A stretch of DNA of 38,216 bases from an uncultured Paracoccaceae bacterium (GCA_937995865.1 CALKJA010000159.1:1-38216); one strand, 5' to 3'; positions 9,251 to 18,675 are shown, counted from the first letter of the stretch. Translations and numbers: made by a program. The notes: generated by a model not told the origin, from the letters alone.

Positions 9251-10537
9251 TCAGCAAATCTCAAGCAATGCAGAGATCAGCTCTGTCTCGCTGAACTTTG
9301 CGCATTTGGCGAGGTCCTGTGCTTTGGTCCGAGCCAGATTGTCTAGCAGCTGCAGATCAAGAATGCGGGCCATGAGCGGATCGCCAAGTGCGGCAATTGC
9401 TGCCGCCATATCCGGGGCAAGACCTGGCGCAGCTGTGTCATAAGCATTGCCGATGACGGGGTGCCCAGGGTCTGCTTCATCTTCAATCCCTGTGAGCGCG
9501 GCGCCAAGAACGGCGGCAAAAAGCAGATACGGGTTCACATCCCCACCAGCCACGCGGTGCTCAAGCCTGCGCGCGGCTGCGGGTCCAGACGGTACGCGCA
9601 GCGCCACGGTTCGGTTGTCATAGCCCCAACATGCTGTTGTTGGCGCATGAGCATTTTCTACAAAACGTTCGTAGCTGTTGAGATGGGGTGCAAAGATCAG
9701 CGTGCTGAACGGCATCGCGGCAAGGCATCCGGCGATTGCGTGGCGTAGCAATGGGGCGCCTGCGTCTGTTCCATCATCAAACAAGTTTTTGCCTGCCGCA
9801 TCCACAAGTGAGGCATGCAAGTGAAGCCCATTGCCGGCGTCTTGGGCAAAGGGCTTTGCCATAAACGTGGCGGAAAACCCGTGGTTGCGGGCAAACCCTT
9901 TGATCAATTCCTTCATCAGCAAGGCGTCATCTGCAGCTTTAAGGGCCGGGGCGTGGTCTAGCGTCACCTCAAACTGACCAAGTCCAGATTCCGAGGTGAT
10001 CGTGGCAAATCCAAGCCCCATCGCCACTGCTCCCTCCTCAACGCTGTTGAAAAACGCCTCAAACCCATCAAGCTGGCGTAAGCCAAGCACCTGCGGATCC
10101 ACAAGACGGCGGCCCGAGCGCGGATTGACAGGTGCCGCAAGCGCGCCTCCCGCCTCAACAAGATAGAACTCCAATTCAACGGCGCAGACAGCGTGCAGCC
10201 CGCGTGCCGCCAAACGCGCGAGCACCTGCATCAACGCAACACGCGGATCCCCTTGGAATGGCAGGCCTGCTTTTGTCTCCATCATTGAGAGTTGAAGGAG
10301 CGGCGCATGATCCAACCACGGCAGCGGGACGGGATCGCGATCTGCAGGGACTACCGTTCCATCTGCATCTCCGGTTTCAAACACAAGCGGGCTGTCGTCG
10401 ATATCGTGGCCAAACAAATCCACGTTCAGCGCCGAAAGGGGCATCCGCGCAGGTGCGCCCAGCTTAGACGCACTGACGCGTTTACCGCGCAACTGTCCGT
10501 TCAAATCGACGGCAGCAATGCGTGCTGACAGGGCCAC
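9251..10537 (-). CDS. second glutamine synthetase family protein
   Basis: GLGQFEVTLDH, GNGLHLHASLVDAAGKNLF, NRTVALRVPSG, NPYLLFAAVLGAAL. GTG start at 10537-10535. Confidence 0.88.
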   Translation of the reverse strand: MALSARIAAVDLNGQLRGKRVSASKLGAPARMPLSALNVDLFGHDIDDSPLVFETGDADGTVVPADRDPVPLPWLDHAPLLQLSMMETKAGLPFQGDPRVALMQVLARLAARGLHAVCAVELEFYLVEAGGALAAPVNPRSGRRLVDPQVLGLRQLDGFEAFFNSVEEGAVAMGLGFATITSESGLGQFEVTLDHAPALKAADDALLMKELIKGFARNHGFSATFMAKPFAQDAGNGLHLHASLVDAAGKNLFDDGTDAGAPLLRHAIAGCLAAMPFSTLIFAPHLNSYERFVENAHAPTTACWGYDNRTVALRVPSGPAAARRLEHRVAGGDVNPYLLFAAVLGAALTGIEDEADPGHPVIGNAYDTAAPGLAPDMAAAIAALGDPLMARILDLQLLDNLARTKAQDLAKCAKFSETELISALLEIC

Positions 10538-10541
10538 AGGA

Positions 10542-11345
10542 CTATCGCATCATCATCGGTCTGAGCCGCATTTTCTTGCGCGCTTCCTGCGGCAGGTGGC
10601 GGTTCAAGCGGCGATTGACGAAGCCCATCACTCCAATCAGAACAAGCGTGAACAGGACGAAATACATTGCAAGGATCGGATACGGAACAAAGGGGTTGAA
10701 GGTTTTGTCCGCAAAATACTGTGCGTAATACAACGCGTCACCCTGTTGCCGCTGTGCCGGAAAACCGCTGAGGAAGACGAGCGTGGTGGACTGAAAAAGG
10801 AAAATACCTTCGTTGGTGTAGGCAGGCCATGCAAGCCGCAATTGCGTTGGCCAAATCACGCGCCGAAACCGCGTCCAGCCGGTCATCCCATAAGCATCGG
10901 CCGCCTCAACTTCGCCCCTTGGGACGGATTTGTAGGCGCCATAAAAGATCTCGGCAGAATAGGCGGCTGTGTTGAGAAACAGCACAATCAGCGCGCCAGC
11001 CCAGGCAGAGGTCAGCCAAGGCAAGACGCCCGCGTTTTTGAGTTCCAGGAAAATAAAATACGCAAGAAAGAATTGGATAAACAGTGGCGAGCCTCGGAAG
11101 ATCAGAATGAAATAATCCGCGGGCCGGTGCAGCCACATATTTGAAGACGCTTTCCCAAGCGCCAGAAGGTTGGCCAGAAAGAAACCCGAGACAAGAGCGA
11201 TAAGCCCGAAATACACATTCCAGATCATCCCAGACCCGATCAGGGTGAAGTGTTCACACAGCGTAAAACCTTCGCGGGGCAACAAGCGTTCCCCATAGCC
11301 AAGGCTCCGAAAGGCATAGGCCTGAATGGTGTCCCAACAGCTCAT
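10542..11345 (-). CDS. amino-acid-type ABC transporter permease (HisM-like)
   Basis: Hydrophobic protein with FRGSPLFIQFFLAYF and EVEAADAYGMTGWTRFRRVIWPTQLRLAWPAYTNE EAA loop. Confidence 0.9.
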   Translation of the reverse strand: MSCWDTIQAYAFRSLGYGERLLPREGFTLCEHFTLIGSGMIWNVYFGLIALVSGFFLANLLALGKASSNMWLHRPADYFILIFRGSPLFIQFFLAYFIFLELKNAGVLPWLTSAWAGALIVLFLNTAAYSAEIFYGAYKSVPRGEVEAADAYGMTGWTRFRRVIWPTQLRLAWPAYTNEGIFLFQSTTLVFLSGFPAQRQQGDALYYAQYFADKTFNPFVPYPILAMYFVLFTLVLIGVMGFVNRRLNRHLPQEARKKMRLRPMMMR

Positions 11346-11418
11346 CTGTGTCCCTCAAATTCCTTGCAAGAAATTTGCCAAAAGTTTTGCAAACCTCTTG
11401 ATGCTCCAAAGTGATGGG

Positions 11419-12282
11419 TCATGTGCCCCCCAGTGTCGCTTGGCCGCGGGTTAAACGAGCCGTAAGCCGAGCCAGAAGACGCTCTGAGATCCGGGTGAAA
11501 GTGAGATAAAAGATCAGCAGGAATAAGAAATACCATAGTCGCCAATCTCCATGTGGATAATCTGAAAAGCGCGCCAGTGACGTCCCGCCAAGCTCGCGGG
11601 CCCAATAGACGATATCTTCGACGCCCAAAAGAAACAGCAGAGGTGTTGCTTTGATCAGAACCATCCACAGGTTCGAAAGTCCAGGTAGCGCAAAGACCCA
11701 CATTTGTGGCACTGTGATCCGCCAAAAGGCCTGGCGCGCAGACATGCCATAAGCAACGGCTGCCTCCATCTGTCCTTTGGGGACGGCCCGCATGGCTCCA
11801 AACAGGACGTTGGCCGCAAAGGATCCAAAGACAATGGAAAATGTGAGAACCGCAAGGAAGAACCCATAAACTTCATGCTGCCATTGCGGGGCAGAGGAAA
11901 GCGGTAGTTTGGCAGGATCGCAAACGATAAAATCGTTGCCTTGCCGGATTGCGTCCGTCCATTCGGGGCACAGCGCCTGATGACGCAGCCATTCAAAACC
12001 TTGATCCAAAGCAATCACAAAGAACAAAAAGAATGCGATGTCGGGCACTCCACGAACGACCGCGATATAGGCCCGGCCCAGCCATGATAGCGGCGCGATT
12101 GTTGAGCGTGCAGCCATCGCGCCACCAAACCCAAATGCCAGCGCAGTCGGGGCTGTTATCGCAAGAAGTGTTAGGACTGTGAGAAAAGACCAATAGAAAA
12201 GCGCATGTTTGCCTGTTGTAAAATAGCACGTAAACCAGCGCAGGGACTCAAGCGTCGAAGGGTCTGAGCAAAATTCAAAAAT
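11419..12282 (-). CDS. amino-acid-type ABC transporter permease (HisQ-like), proposed ATT start
   Basis: EAA loop QMEAAVAYGMSARQAFWRITVPQMWVFALPG. The ORF-track start (12117) removes the first TM segment. The open frame extends upstream as IFEFCSDPSTLESLRWFTCYFTTGKHALFYWSFLTVLTLLAITAPTALAFGFGGAMAARS, with AAAGGA 8 nt before ATT at 12282-12280. Confidence 0.8.
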   Translation of the reverse strand: MFEFCSDPSTLESLRWFTCYFTTGKHALFYWSFLTVLTLLAITAPTALAFGFGGAMAARSTIAPLSWLGRAYIAVVRGVPDIAFFLFFVIALDQGFEWLRHQALCPEWTDAIRQGNDFIVCDPAKLPLSSAPQWQHEVYGFFLAVLTFSIVFGSFAANVLFGAMRAVPKGQMEAAVAYGMSARQAFWRITVPQMWVFALPGLSNLWMVLIKATPLLFLLGVEDIVYWARELGGTSLARFSDYPHGDWRLWYFLFLLIFYLTFTRISERLLARLTARLTRGQATLGGT

Positions 12283-12302
12283 CGGTGCGGTCCTTTGGTC
12301 GC

Positions 12303-12327
12303 CGGAGGCCGCGTAGGGCGGCCTCCG
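12303..12327 (-). promoter_or_regulatory. intergenic stem-loop between SBP and permease genes
   Basis: CGGAGGCCGC-(5 nt)-GCGGCCTCCG, perfect 10-bp stem with no T-tract. Confidence 0.7.
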
Positions 12328-12343
12328 ATCTGGTAGAGTTGGC

Positions 12344-13069
12344 TTAGAACGTCACGCCGACGCCCCATTTTTCGATCAGAGTGTTCAGCGTGCCATCTTC
12401 TTTCATTGAGGTGATTGCCGCGTCGAATTTCGCTTTCAGCTCACCGTCGCTTTCGCGCACGCCCATGCCAACGCCGCCGCCGATAAGCTCTTCTTGCTCA
12501 AGGAGCATCAGGCTTGCGTCTTCTTCAGCAAAAGGTGCGAGGAAGGATTTGTCGGCCAGAACCGCATCCGCCTCGCCGTTGCGTACAGCGGCGATTGTGT
12601 CTTCTGGGGTTGCGAATTCAAGTACCGTTACACCAGCTGCGGCCAAAAATGACGCTTGGATGGTGTTGACCTGAGCGGCCACAACACCGCCTGCAACGTC
12701 GGCGTCCATCGACGCCGCCAGATAGGATGATGGATCAGGTTGTGTGTAGTTCTGAGTGAAATCGATCACTTCGTCGCGTTCATCAGTGATGGACATGCCT
12801 GCGATGATCGTATCGTAGTTGCCGGAAACGAGGTTAGGGATGATGCTATCCCATTCGTTTGTGACCCACTCACAGGTCAGTTCAGCGCGCAAGCACAGCT
12901 CATCACCCAATTCGCGCTCAAAGCCATCAACTTCGCCTGCGTCATTTAGGAAGTTATACGGAGGGTATGCGCCCTCGGTGCCCATGCGGATGGTTTCGGA
13001 ATGGCTACCCGCAAATACGGCGCCAGCTGTAAGGGCCAGAACGGCGGTGGTTTGGATCAGCAATTTCAT
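12344..13069 (-). CDS. amino-acid-type ABC transporter substrate-binding protein
   Basis: Signal peptide MKLLIQTTAVLALTAGAVFA; IRMGTEGAYPPYNFLNDAGEVDGFERELGDELC typical of SBP_bac_3. Confidence 0.95.
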   Translation of the reverse strand: MKLLIQTTAVLALTAGAVFAGSHSETIRMGTEGAYPPYNFLNDAGEVDGFERELGDELCLRAELTCEWVTNEWDSIIPNLVSGNYDTIIAGMSITDERDEVIDFTQNYTQPDPSSYLAASMDADVAGGVVAAQVNTIQASFLAAAGVTVLEFATPEDTIAAVRNGEADAVLADKSFLAPFAEEDASLMLLEQEELIGGGVGMGVRESDGELKAKFDAAITSMKEDGTLNTLIEKWGVGVTF

Positions 13070-13098
13070 GTGTTTGTCTCCCGTTGAAAAGCTGTGGT

Positions 13099-13872
13099 TC
13101 AGGCGGATACCGCAGAAAGAAACTGCTTTAACCGCTCGGATTTCGGTGCCCCAAAGAGATCGCCCGGCGGGCCTTCCTCTTCGACAAGACCTTGGTGAAG
13201 GAATACAACGTGGTCTGACACATCGCGTGCCATTGCCATGTCATGTGTAACGATGATCATCGTGCGGCCTTCTTCGGCCAGCCCTTTGATGACGCGGATC
13301 ACTTCTTGCTCTAGTTCCGGATCAAGTGCGGAGGTGGGCTCATCAAACAATAGCGCCTTAGGCTCCATTGCCAGGCCCCGCGCAATGGCCGCGCGTTGTT
13401 GCTGCCCGCCAGAAAGCTGCGCGGGGAAGACATCGCATTTATCTCCGATCCCGACCTTATCAAGGATGAGCCGGGCACGCTGCTCTACCGTCGCGCGGTC
13501 ATGGCCCAGCACATTGACAGGTGCCTCCACAACGTTTTGCAGGATGGTCATATGCGCCCAAAGATTGAACTGCTGAAACACCATCGAAAGATTGGTACGC
13601 ATCTTGAGAACTTGCTGCTTGTTGGCTGGGCGTCGCGCCATTCCGGAGCCCTTCCATTGAACAGCATCGCCTTCAAACAGGATTTCGCCTTGCTGGCTGT
13701 CTTCCAATAGGTTGCAACAGCGCAAAAGCGTGGACTTGCCCGATCCCGAAGAACCGATGAGCGAGATCACATCGCCCCGCTTGGCGTGGACATCAACTCC
13801 TTTGAGCACTTCGAGAGTGCCATAGGCCTTGTGCAAATTCTTGATCTCGATGACCGGTGCAGCAGTGGTCAC
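13099..13872 (-). CDS. amino-acid-type ABC transporter ATP-binding protein (HisP/GlnQ-like)
   Basis: GSSGSGKSTLLRC Walker A, LSGGQQQRAAIARGLAM signature, LLFDEPTSALDPE Walker B. Start probably GTG at 13872; the track ORF extends to 13926. Confidence 0.93.
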   Translation of the reverse strand: MTTAAPVIEIKNLHKAYGTLEVLKGVDVHAKRGDVISLIGSSGSGKSTLLRCCNLLEDSQQGEILFEGDAVQWKGSGMARRPANKQQVLKMRTNLSMVFQQFNLWAHMTILQNVVEAPVNVLGHDRATVEQRARLILDKVGIGDKCDVFPAQLSGGQQQRAAIARGLAMEPKALLFDEPTSALDPELEQEVIRVIKGLAEEGRTMIIVTHDMAMARDVSDHVVFLHQGLVEEEGPPGDLFGAPKSERLKQFLSAVSA

Positions 13873-13951
13873 ATGGTTCCCCGTAGATGTTTGGACGAAT
13901 AGGCCACGATTTTTAGGTCTTCGCAAATGGAATCGCGCGGCTGACGCTGGG

Positions 13952-14641
13952 TCAGGGGGGGGAGGGGATTGGCTGTGCCAAATATTTATGCGCCGGAATT
14001 CGCGCTAAACCGTGTATGTTTAATGTGCGTTTTGCGCCGGCATCCATCTGGACAAGCGCGGCACCGATCGCTTCTTGAAGCGGTGCCACCCATTCCGCTT
14101 GGCCCGTGATAAAGGGCAGGCCCGGTGTTGGTGAGGTTGTGCCAAAGATCGTCGTGCCCTCCGGTCGGCCAAGGATTTGTAAGGTAAAGCTATCGACAAA
14201 AGCGACATCGGCCCGACCTTCGGACACAGCTCTTAGCGATGCTGCGTGGCTACCCGTATGAAGATACGGAGCGCATTCATATCCTTGGGCAGCTGCCCAA
14301 CCGGATTGCGATAGCGGCTCATTATAAGCCAACTTCGCGCCGGCCAGTGAAGTCAAACCGGACCGCGTGATGATTGTGGAATGGTAATATCCTGGGTCAC
14401 AGCCCGGCAGCTCATAATCGGGGGTTCCGACAAGGTGAACGTGCTTATGGAGCAGCGTTCGATAAGGCAGGCTGCATGTCTGCGAGAACAATAGGTCCGG
14501 GCTGCGCCAACTCTCCCATGGGTCCGTGCCGCGGGTAAGAGGCGGCGCGTCAAAGGGCAGTGCCGCACGGACAGCTTCCCAAAACAGATCATTGGCCCAG
14601 TGAAGCGGGGCCGGATCATACATCGGAAGGTGTGCGATCAT
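13952..14641 (-). CDS. PhnD/SsuA-like substrate-binding-fold protein without obvious signal peptide
   Basis: MIAHLPMYDP..., LFSQTCSLPYRT, LAYNEPLSQSGWAA, SLRAVSEGRADVAFVDSFTLQIL pattern of PBPb/PhnD-like proteins. Confidence 0.7.
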   Translation of the reverse strand: MIAHLPMYDPAPLHWANDLFWEAVRAALPFDAPPLTRGTDPWESWRSPDLLFSQTCSLPYRTLLHKHVHLVGTPDYELPGCDPGYYHSTIITRSGLTSLAGAKLAYNEPLSQSGWAAAQGYECAPYLHTGSHAASLRAVSEGRADVAFVDSFTLQILGRPEGTTIFGTTSPTPGLPFITGQAEWVAPLQEAIGAALVQMDAGAKRTLNIHGLARIPAHKYLAQPIPSPP

Positions 14642-15075
14642 GCCTTTTGGGCGCGCTGCCGGGCCATATTGCTGTCACGGTCATTGACTCCAAGCAGGTT
14701 GGCAACAAGCCGCAGAAGCGTGTTCTCTTCGGCGTTGCGGATTCCGTCGGCCAAGACCACAGACCAAAGAGCTTCGATTACACCAAGCCGGTCCTCGTAT
14801 GGTACGGCATCCTTGATTGCGCGGGTAAAGCGCACGGTGTCCGGGGCTTCAGACTCAAGCTGCTCGCCGTCGCTTGTAAGGGTTTCCGCCTCTGTAGCAG
14901 TTAGCTCATAGCGAGACGTGGCGATGGACATAATGCGCGCCCGTTCTTCGACGTCATAGCTGCCATCGGCGCGCGCAACGCGCACAAGAAGGGCTGTGAG
15001 CGCAAGCCGAGCATCAGAATCGTCAAGCTGTTCGGGTTCGGGCGCAGTGAGGCGGGAAAGGAATTGTGCAAACAT
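14638..15075 (-). CDS. TerB family tellurite-resistance-like protein
   Basis: LTALLVRVARADGSYDVEERARI...LGVIEALWSVVLADGIRNAEENTLLRLVANLLGV, TerB-like helical repeat. Confidence 0.8.
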   Translation of the reverse strand: MFAQFLSRLTAPEPEQLDDSDARLALTALLVRVARADGSYDVEERARIMSIATSRYELTATEAETLTSDGEQLESEAPDTVRFTRAIKDAVPYEDRLGVIEALWSVVLADGIRNAEENTLLRLVANLLGVNDRDSNMARQRAQKA

Positions 15076-15114
15076 AGGACCTACTTAGTGCGCGGCGCAA
15101 ATGTTTGCAAAACA

Positions 15115-15414
15115 TCATGGTGCTTCTTCATAGCCTTCAACGATCACAAGGTCGCTGTCCGCGACCGGATCACGGATTTTTTTGGCAGCTTGGTACGCAT
15201 CCGAAGCATAACATGCGCGCGCGGCTTCAATGCTTGGGAACTCCAACACAACTGTGCGGGGCCGGGTGTTGCCTTCGGGCACGTCCTGTGCACCGGCGCG
15301 CACCAAAAAGCGTGCGCCAAATTCTGCAAACGGGGCGGCGTTTGCTGCGCGGTAGCGGTCATAGGTTTCTGCGTCTGACACGCTTACATGGGCGATCCAA
15401 TATCCCCTGGGCAT
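15115..15414 (-). CDS. DUF1330 domain protein
   Basis: MPRGYWIAHVSVSDAETYDRYRAANAAPFAEFGARFLVRAG...VVLEFPSIEAARACYASDAYQAAKKIR. Confidence 0.9.
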   Translation of the reverse strand: MPRGYWIAHVSVSDAETYDRYRAANAAPFAEFGARFLVRAGAQDVPEGNTRPRTVVLEFPSIEAARACYASDAYQAAKKIRDPVADSDLVIVEGYEEAP

Positions 15415-15417
15415 GGA

Positions 15418-15876
15418 TTAAGTGCCGTCCTTGTTTGGCATGCCCGGCAGCACATTAGCCGCCAGAACCGTGGCTCTGTTGGTGCCGATGCCAAAGATCG
15501 TGGCAACTTTGTCGATGACTTCTTCTTCGGCGCGGTGCTTGTGTCCATCGGCCAAAAGCACCTCCCACAAGGAAATGAACATCATCTCGCGGCCTTCTTC
15601 CGAGACCTCAGACGCAATAATCCGGCTTAGCTCTGCTGTTTCGGGCATTACCTCTTCGAGCTTCTCGCAAGATGCACGGTATTTGGCGGCTTCTAGGGCG
15701 GACAACCCATTGCGCTTTGCGATAATGAAATCCATCCGCTCAAGCTCTTGATGGAGATACGCGCGATCAGCTTTGGCGACGCGCACCATCAGAGCGCCAA
15801 AGGCATGCTCAGCATCCGCTTCGGGCACTTTGGTTTCGTAGCTGGGCCTAAAGATCTCAAACAGACGCTCAAACAT
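15418..15876 (-). CDS. TerB family tellurite-resistance-like protein (second copy)
   Basis: FGALMVRVAKADRAYLHQELERMDFI...FISLWEVLLADGHKHRAEEEVIDKVATIFGI, paralogous to 14638-15075. Confidence 0.8.
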   Translation of the reverse strand: MFERLFEIFRPSYETKVPEADAEHAFGALMVRVAKADRAYLHQELERMDFIIAKRNGLSALEAAKYRASCEKLEEVMPETAELSRIIASEVSEEGREMMFISLWEVLLADGHKHRAEEEVIDKVATIFGIGTNRATVLAANVLPGMPNKDGT

Positions 15877-15885
15877 AGCTGATCC

Positions 15886-17529
15886 TTATACCAAAAGGCT
15901 GGTTTCCTTGGCCGCGCGCACAAAGTCGTGAAACAGCGGGTGCGGCGCGAACGGCTTGGATTTCAATTCAGGGTGGAATTGAACGCCAATGAACCACGGG
16001 TGGTCCTTAACCTCGACGATTTCTGGCAAACGACCGTCTGGGGACATACCGGTAAAGTGCAGGCCGCTTGCCTCAAGCTGCTCGCGGTATTTGATGTCCA
16101 CCTCATAACGATGGCGGTGACGCTCTTCGATTTGAGTTGTTCCGTAAGCTTGCGCGACGCGCGATCCTTCGGTGAGCACTGCATCATAGGAGCCCAACCG
16201 CATCGTGCCGCCTTTGTCGTCTGACACTTTGCGCTCAACCTTGTGATTGCCCTGCACCCATTCCTTAAGGTGATAGACGACCGGCTCAAAACGTTTGCCG
16301 CCAGCCTCATGGTCAAATTCCTCGGAACCTGCGTCTTTGAGGTCTGCGAGGTTGCGGGCGGCCTCAATCACGGCCATTTGCATCCCAAGGCATATACCCA
16401 AATAGGGCACTTTTCGCTCGCGCGCGAATTTCGCTGCTTTGATTTTGCCTTCGGTGCCGCGCTCGCCAAAGCCGCCCGGCACAAGGATCGCATTGAAACC
16501 TTCCAAATGTGGCGCGGGATCTTCGCGTTCGAAAAGCTCGGCATCGACCCATTCAACATTTACTTTGACCCGATTGGACATACCACCGTGGGTGAGTGCC
16601 TCGGCGATGGACTTATAGGCGTCTTCAAGCTGCGTATATTTGCCCACAATGGCAACTTTCACTTCGCCTTGCGGGTTATAGATGCGATCCGCGACATCTT
16701 CCCAACGGCGCAGGTCGGGGCGTGGGGCAGGGGCGATTTGAAACGCGTCAAGCACGGCCTGATCCAAACCCTCGCGGTGATAGGCCAACGGGGCTTCATA
16801 AATGGATTTCAAATCTTGCGCTGCAATCACGCTATCGGGGCGCACGTTGCAGAAAAGAGCAAGCTTTTCGCGCTCCTTTGAGGGAATCGGCCCCTCAGAT
16901 CTGCAAACCAGCACATCCGGCGCAATGCCGATGGACCGTAGCTCTTTTACAGAGTGTTGGGTTGGTTTTGTTTTCAGTTCACCGCTGGCCTTGATCCAAG
17001 GTAGCAAGGTCAGGTGCATAAATATACACTCCCCGCGAGGCTTGTCCTGGCTGAATTGGCGGATCGCTTCAAAGAATGGAAGGCCCTCAATATCACCCAC
17101 TGTGCCGCCAATCTCGCACAGCATAAAATCAACTTCCTCGTCGCCGACTTTCAGGAATTCTTTGATCTCATTCGTGACATGCGGGATCACTTGGATGGTT
17201 TTCCCAAGGTAATCACCACGGCGTTCTTTCTCGAGCACGGTGGAATAGATACGCCCCGAGGACACACTGTCAGTGTTGCGGGCGGCCACGCCGGTAAAGC
17301 GTTCGTAGTGGCCCAGATCCAGATCCGTCTCAGCGCCGTCATCCGTCACAAAGACTTCACCGTGCTCAAACGGGCTCATCGTGCCGGGGTCTACGTTCAG
17401 GTAGGGGTCAAGCTTTCGTAGGCGGACTGAGTAGCCGCGCGCCTGAAGCAATGCGCCAAGGGCCGCGGACGCAAGCCCCTTGCCCAGTGACGAAACAACC
17501 CCGCCAGTGATAAATACATACCGTGCCAT
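15886..17529 (-). CDS. pyrG: CTP synthase
   Basis: [78 protein letters not shown]; GATase LGICLGMQ. Start at 17529. Confidence 0.99.
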   Translation of the reverse strand: MARYVFITGGVVSSLGKGLASAALGALLQARGYSVRLRKLDPYLNVDPGTMSPFEHGEVFVTDDGAETDLDLGHYERFTGVAARNTDSVSSGRIYSTVLEKERRGDYLGKTIQVIPHVTNEIKEFLKVGDEEVDFMLCEIGGTVGDIEGLPFFEAIRQFSQDKPRGECIFMHLTLLPWIKASGELKTKPTQHSVKELRSIGIAPDVLVCRSEGPIPSKEREKLALFCNVRPDSVIAAQDLKSIYEAPLAYHREGLDQAVLDAFQIAPAPRPDLRRWEDVADRIYNPQGEVKVAIVGKYTQLEDAYKSIAEALTHGGMSNRVKVNVEWVDAELFEREDPAPHLEGFNAILVPGGFGERGTEGKIKAAKFARERKVPYLGICLGMQMAVIEAARNLADLKDAGSEEFDHEAGGKRFEPVVYHLKEWVQGNHKVERKVSDDKGGTMRLGSYDAVLTEGSRVAQAYGTTQIEERHRHRYEVDIKYREQLEASGLHFTGMSPDGRLPEIVEVKDHPWFIGVQFHPELKSKPFAPHPLFHDFVRAAKETSLLV

Positions 17530-17680
17530 CCGGCATCCCCCGTCGCGTTCAAAAAGACCATAAAAGTCCTGCACCACGGGATTTGGCGAATACAGGATTC
17601 GCAGGCATCCGTCCAGATGCACCGCTAGATAATGCGCGCCTTCAACAGCGCGCCGCAAGATTTCGTGCTTGTCTCAGCCG

Positions 17681-18028
17681 TTATTCAGCAACTGGCAACA
17701 GCGGCTCATCATCCAAAGATGGAGGCAGCAAATCATCGCCCGCGGGTGCTGAGCTATCTGCGGCCGGAGGAAGAAGATCGCCGCTGTCTAAGACCGAACT
17801 GTTGCCCGCGTTTTGCGCTGAAATCAGCGTCATTGCCAAAGCTGCGGCCATAAAGGCTGCACCAAGCCACCAAGTAAGACGTGTCATCGCGTTGCCTTGA
17901 GCGCGGGTTTGGACACCGCCCCCGCCGCCGCCCATACCAAGCCCGCCGCCTTCGGAGCGCTGAACAAGCACGACTGCGATCAATGCGACCGCCAGCACCA
18001 GCAGAATGATAAGAACAACGTTTTGCAT
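17681..18028 (-). CDS. secG: preprotein translocase subunit SecG
   Basis: MQNVVLIILLVLAVALIAVVLVQRSEGGGLGMGGG. Confidence 0.95.
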   Translation of the reverse strand: MQNVVLIILLVLAVALIAVVLVQRSEGGGLGMGGGGGGVQTRAQGNAMTRLTWWLGAAFMAAALAMTLISAQNAGNSSVLDSGDLLPPAADSSAPAGDDLLPPSLDDEPLLPVAE

Positions 18029-18144
18029 ATGCCCGGGGCCTTTCGTCTGGACGAGCCGTATCTAGGGGCATCGCGCGGTCCCCGCAACCCTCATTCAGTG
18101 GTCAGAGTGCTTCAAACCAAACGTAACGCCGCGCGCCGAGCGGC

Positions 18145-18543
18145 TTAGGCGTCTACATCGTCCACGTCTGCCTGACCTGACAAGCGGCGGCGCACGATGG
18201 ACCAGCTCAACCCGATCCCAAGTACAAAGGACAAGGCGACGATTCCCAGCCACAGATTGAGCGATGGATTGTCCAAGCTGAGCAGCCCAAGATCATAGGC
18301 CACCCAAAGGCAGGCCCCTACGAGTGCTGCAACAAGAAACATCCCGAATCCCCCGATCGAACGGAGCGTGGCGCGCAAATAGATCACGTAGCCGATGAAC
18401 AACACCAAGCCCGCCAGCGCCACAATTGAGGTGGAGCTGTCATAGTGTTTCACTGACTGGACCACATAGTTCCATTCAGTCGGGTTATAGGTCACAGCCA
18501 AAAGCAAAAAAGCAAAGGCCCAGCGAAGAAGAAATCCTGTCAT
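18145..18543 (-). CDS. small membrane protein (DUF6524-like)
   Basis: [31 protein letters not shown]... about 4 TM helices. Start at 18543. Confidence 0.75.
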   Translation of the reverse strand: MTGFLLRWAFAFLLLAVTYNPTEWNYVVQSVKHYDSSTSIVALAGLVLFIGYVIYLRATLRSIGGFGMFLVAALVGACLWVAYDLGLLSLDNPSLNLWLGIVALSFVLGIGLSWSIVRRRLSGQADVDDVDA

Positions 18544-18548
18544 ACACC

Positions 18549-18568
18549 CCCTTTCGCGCGCGAAAGGG
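18549..18568. promoter_or_regulatory. 20-bp perfect palindrome overlapping Shine-Dalgarno of the 18543 gene
   Basis: CCCTTTCGCGCGCGAAAGGG. Minus-strand transcript reads ...CGCGCGAAAGGGGGTGT-ATG. Confidence 0.6.
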
Positions 18569-18675
18569 TCACTCGTCAAGAATGCGTCGCAAAATTGCGG
18601 TTTCGCGCAGATGCTCGGGGGGCTATAGACGCGCGGGTTTGCACAGCGGCAGACCGGGGCTTGAAGGAGCGCAAG

